From: Bacillota bacterium
GTDB taxonomy: Bacteria; Bacillota; Clostridia; Peptostreptococcales; Anaerovoracaceae
NCBI GenBank assembly: GCA_017543805.1
Contig: JAFYFK010000211.1
Span: 1 to 6,933 of the forward strand
DNA length: 6,933 bases
Direction: 5' to 3'
Below are positions 4,899 through 6,933 of the stretch, in pieces; the first letter of the stretch is position 1; the number at the start of each line of letters is the position of its first letter. Made by a program: the position numbers and the translations under genes. The notes under the pieces were generated by a model. The model was not told the DNA's origin. It was given only the letters and a program-made list of their open reading frames with translations, and ran no database searches.

Positions 4899-6933
4899 GA
4901 CTGGGCGGTCCTGCCGTCCGCGGAAACGAGCGCGATATCCGCAAATTCTCCGTCGACGGACCAGGCCATCTGCTCGTCAAAGGCCGCGCCGTACTGCGCC
5001 TCGACCGTTATTGTATAGTACGAGTCCGCGGCGATATGGCCGCCGGCGTCAAGATTTGCCCACTCAACGTCGGTGACACCGACACGGATATCGTTCGTCC
5101 GTACCGTGCTCAGAGCTGGAGGCAGATCGCCGACATACAGATCGGACAGTCCGGTCAGATCGACATCGTAGACCCAGCCGGCAGACTGCATGACGTCAAG
5201 GTTCACGCCTCCGCTTCTGAACGGCATCTCATCCAGACCGCAGCGGCAGTCGTAAACTCCCGCGTCGGACGCTTTAAGCTGGGTTATCTTAAGACCGATA
5301 CCTCCGCCCCAGTAAGCCGACGCTTTATAGTGGGGCGTCCCGTCTTCGTTCTTCGTTTGGAAATCCAGCTTTACGTCGTCTTTATACCAGGCATACATGC
5401 CTGCCTGTCCGTAATCCTGTCCGTAGAACGGTCCGCCCGTATCTTCCTGACCGTCGTGGAAAAGAATGATATCTGTATCGTAGCCCTGCACGCCGTGCTG
5501 TGCCCTGAACTCTCCGGGCTGCAGTTCAAAGGCAGGCTTGTACCCCACTTCGACCTCGTTTGTAGGGATGTAGGTATAAGTTTCCGAGACAGGGTTATAG
5601 TGATAATAGTTCGTAAACTGGCAGCGGTATTTCGCCTCAAAGTCCACCGGCACGGTCAGCGTGGCCTTGCCGTCCTGGAAAGTAGTGGGTTCCAGCCTGG
5701 CATAGTAAGGCTCTGTCATCTCCCAATAGGCATCGGTGGCATTTTCTGCCACTGCCGTGAGCGTCACCTCCGCTCCTTTTCGCGGCACGACCAGCATGCC
5801 CGTTCCGGGCTGCTTAATGACCGTGACAGGACGCCGGGAAGTGGCATTGAACAGGCAGCAGCTGACCGAGCGGACTTCGTAGGGGTAGGCGCCCTCGTAA
5901 GTCTCTATGACTGTCGAGAAGGCGAAATACGTCTTGCCATCCACCAATCGGTCCTTCAGGCCGGGGTCTGCCGAGATCAGATCGAGCGTGACTTCCGGAG
6001 GCGCGGTATAATGGCCGAGCAGGGTCATGGTATCTGCGTCATACACATCGTAATACGCCATGAGCCCCAAAGTCCTTCCGCGCGCTTCCGCAGCCTCTTT
6101 AAAGAGCGGGTCATAATCCGTATAGACTTTAAGTGAGTCCGTGTTGAGCGTGGGGTGGGAACTTGTCGGAGCTGCCGCAAAACACAGGCTCGCAGTGTTT
6201 GACACAGGCTTTACGATCATGAAGGTCTCATAGCCGTAAGGCACGACGATCTCGTTCCAGAGATCGAAACCGTCACCCTTGACGATGGAATTCGGGACCA
6301 TCCAGTGGCGCGGCGGCCGGGGATCCATGAAGGATACGCTCACGTTCTCATAGTCTATATCATCTTTTGTGAAGCCGAGCTGTCCAGCCCTTCCGTAGTG
6401 AAACATGTAGGGTGGATCGCCTTCGACACCCGTATAGCGTCCGTCATAGACGACATCGTTTTTATGGAGCAGGAAGACGCCGGACACAAGGTCGACATCC
6501 GCATGCGAGTCGATCTTAAGGCAGTCCGCGCTTCCGCGGGCATCGATCTCCCCTTCGACGACCCTGACATACCCACCTTTTGCGTCGATGACCGAACAAG
6601 CTTCTCCCCTCCCAAGCAGCGTTCCGCCGTTTATCGTCAGACTGCCGGATTTAACGATGATCGCGGTTCCGTCAACGGATTTGGTTACGTTGCCTGTATA
6701 AGATGAATACCAATCGGGGCCACCGAATCCATCATCGGAATGCGCGTTCGTGATCCACTGTTTCTTGGAGCGCCCGGCTTCAAGCGTGCCGCCGTTGATC
6801 GTCAGACTGCCGCCGTCCACCTCAAAAAGATTGCGGTTCATGTCAGTGGCGAAAAAAGCATGATTTACGTCGTAATCCTCTATATCGAAGATATAGCCTT
6901 CGTAGTGTATATACCCCAGATCTCCGGTCGAAT
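4859..6933 (-). CDS. N-proximal part of large modular surface protein (beta-helix and Ig-like), open at right edge
   Basis: The frame is open from the right edge to a TAG at 4859-4861. The Met at 6841 is internal, because about 30 in-frame codons precede it without a stop, so the true start and any signal peptide lie outside. Counting from that Met, residues 1-125 carry beta-helix-like turns with two copies of GSLTINGGTL (11-20, 66-75). Residues 165-335 are an unrecognised beta-rich region. Two Ig-like modules follow: about 339-434 (Trp373, YRCQF at 405-409) and about 436-552 (Trp485, DAGVYDC at 526-532). Residues 555-645 resemble the VxLTGL...YTITVEA beta modules repeated in gut clostridial surface proteins. 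The tail after about residue 643 (RTAQSWIRTN to the stop) looks like out-of-frame translation. It is probably an adhesin or carbohydrate-binding surface protein; no catalytic motif is evident. Confidence is for a coding frame; function is inferred. Confidence 0.75.
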   Translation of the reverse strand, partial: STGDLGYIHYEGYIFDIEDYDVNHAFFATDMNRNLFEVDGGSLTINGGTLEAGRSKKQWITNAHSDDGFGGPDWYSSYTGNVTKSVDGTAIIVKSGSLTINGGTLLGRGEACSVIDAKGGYVRVVEGEIDARGSADCLKIDSHADVDLVSGVFLLHKNDVVYDGRYTGVEGDPPYMFHYGRAGQLGFTKDDIDYENVSVSFMDPRPPRHWMVPNSIVKGDGFDLWNEIVVPYGYETFMIVKPVSNTASLCFAAAPTSSHPTLNTDSLKVYTDYDPLFKEAAEARGRTLGLMAYYDVYDADTMTLLGHYTAPPEVTLDLISADPGLKDRLVDGKTYFAFSTVIETYEGAYPYEVRSVSCCLFNATSRRPVTVIKQPGTGMLVVPRKGAEVTLTAVAENATDAYWEMTEPYYARLEPTTFQDGKATLTVPVDFEAKYRCQFTNYYHYNPVSETYTYIPTNEVEVGYKPAFELQPGEFRAQHGVQGYDTDIILFHDGQEDTGGPFYGQDYGQAGMYAWYKDDVKLDFQTKNEDGTPHYKASAYWGGGIGLKITQLKASDAGVYDCRCGLDEMPFRSGGVNLDVMQSAGWVYDVDLTGLSDLYVGDLPPALSTVRTNDIRVGVTDVEWANLDAGGHIAADSYYTITVEAQYGAAFDEQMAWSVDGEFADIALVSADGRTAQSWIRTNMMAARTM
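4898..4930 (-). other. Apparent frameshift joining the two parts of the surface-protein gene
   Basis: The upstream frame reads ALVSADGR and then an atypical tail to TAG at 4859. The downstream frame reads QDRPVVDTHKYDGREDYVEE across the same bases. A -1 shift (equivalent to one missing base) near 4913 gives a natural join, VSADGQDRPVVDTHKYDG. No canonical XXXYYYZ slippery heptamer is present in the overlap, so this is more likely a mutation or a sequence error than programmed frameshifting. The exact base cannot be fixed from the sequence alone. Confidence 0.7.
6624..6647 (-). repeat. 24-bp beta-helix repeat, copy 2 (downstream in the gene)
   Basis: This stretch encodes the GSLTINGG turn and matches 6789-6812 at 23 of 24 bases. 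The copies are in frame, 165 bp (55 codons) apart, which fits duplicated turns of a beta-helix within the surface protein. Confidence 0.6.
6789..6812 (-). repeat. 24-bp beta-helix repeat, copy 1 (upstream in the gene)
   Basis: This is the partner of 6624-6647, with a single base difference. It encodes the first GSLTINGG turn, right after FEVDG. Flanking bases are not conserved, so only the structural turn is repeated. Confidence 0.6.

Noticed and set aside
4859..4930. Programmed -1 ribosomal frameshift
   Set aside because: I found no XXXYYYZ slippery heptamer in the reading phase within the overlap; a mutation or sequence error is simpler.
4488..5018. Plus-strand open frame crossing the frameshift point
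   Set aside because: It is antisense to both surface-protein frames, with no motifs and no convincing ribosome site.
5036..6136. Plus-strand open frame of 366 aa opposite the surface-protein gene
   Set aside because: The minus frame has clear Ig-like signatures (DxGxYxC) over the same DNA; the plus translation is rich in Arg, Val and Ile with no family resemblance, typical of an antisense shadow.
6839..6841. Met at 6841 as the true start of the surface protein
   Set aside because: The frame stays open for about 30 codons upstream to the window edge, there is no signal peptide after this Met, and a beta-helix turn begins within ten residues.
1..6933. tRNA, rRNA, CRISPR array, insertion sequence or attachment site
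   Set aside because: No clover-leaf, regular spacer-repeat pattern, transposase motif or terminal inverted repeat was seen on either strand.

Overview
The window looks like a chromosomal segment of an anaerobic Gram-positive bacterium of the class Clostridia (Bacillota). The evidence is AGGAGG-type ribosome binding sites, a wall-anchored protease with S-layer homology (SLH) repeats, tandem peptides with double-glycine leaders, and a surface protein with Ig-like and CxxC-repeat modules typical of gut clostridia. The coding DNA is of roughly balanced base composition and the main intergenic region is AT-rich. I cannot name the genus.

Left block, minus strand, read right to left from a promoter near 3313-3341. 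First comes a 70-aa peptide with a double-glycine leader and a four-cysteine zinc-ribbon-like core (3194-2982). Then comes a 61-aa cysteine-free peptide with a double-glycine leader (2954-2769). Next is a 778-aa secreted C1 (papain-type) cysteine peptidase with a lectin-like region and three C-terminal SLH repeats (2752-416). Last is the 5' part of a stand-alone NAD(P)H-hydrate dehydratase, nnrD (391 to the left edge). Gaps of 27, 16 and 24 nt, with no terminator between the genes, suggest one transcript. The two peptides look like substrates of a C39-type peptidase/ABC exporter, which is not in the window. The peptidase looks Sec-exported and held on the wall. This pairing is the most interesting content here; a shared function is inference.

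Middle, plus strand: a 185-aa cysteine-rich protein resembling the YkgJ-type zinc/iron-chelating family (3418-3975), ending in a probable rho-independent terminator. It diverges from the peptide operon across an AT-rich 223-bp region carrying two 14-bp inverted repeats around the predicted minus-strand promoter.

Right block, minus strand: one large modular surface protein (4002 to beyond the right edge). It has beta-helix-like repeats, a region of unknown fold, two Ig-like domains, further beta-sandwich modules, an H/C-rich CxxC repeat and a C-terminal beta domain. Its reading frame is broken by an apparent -1 frameshift near 4898-4930, so it appears as two overlapping open frames. Its N-terminus lies outside the window.
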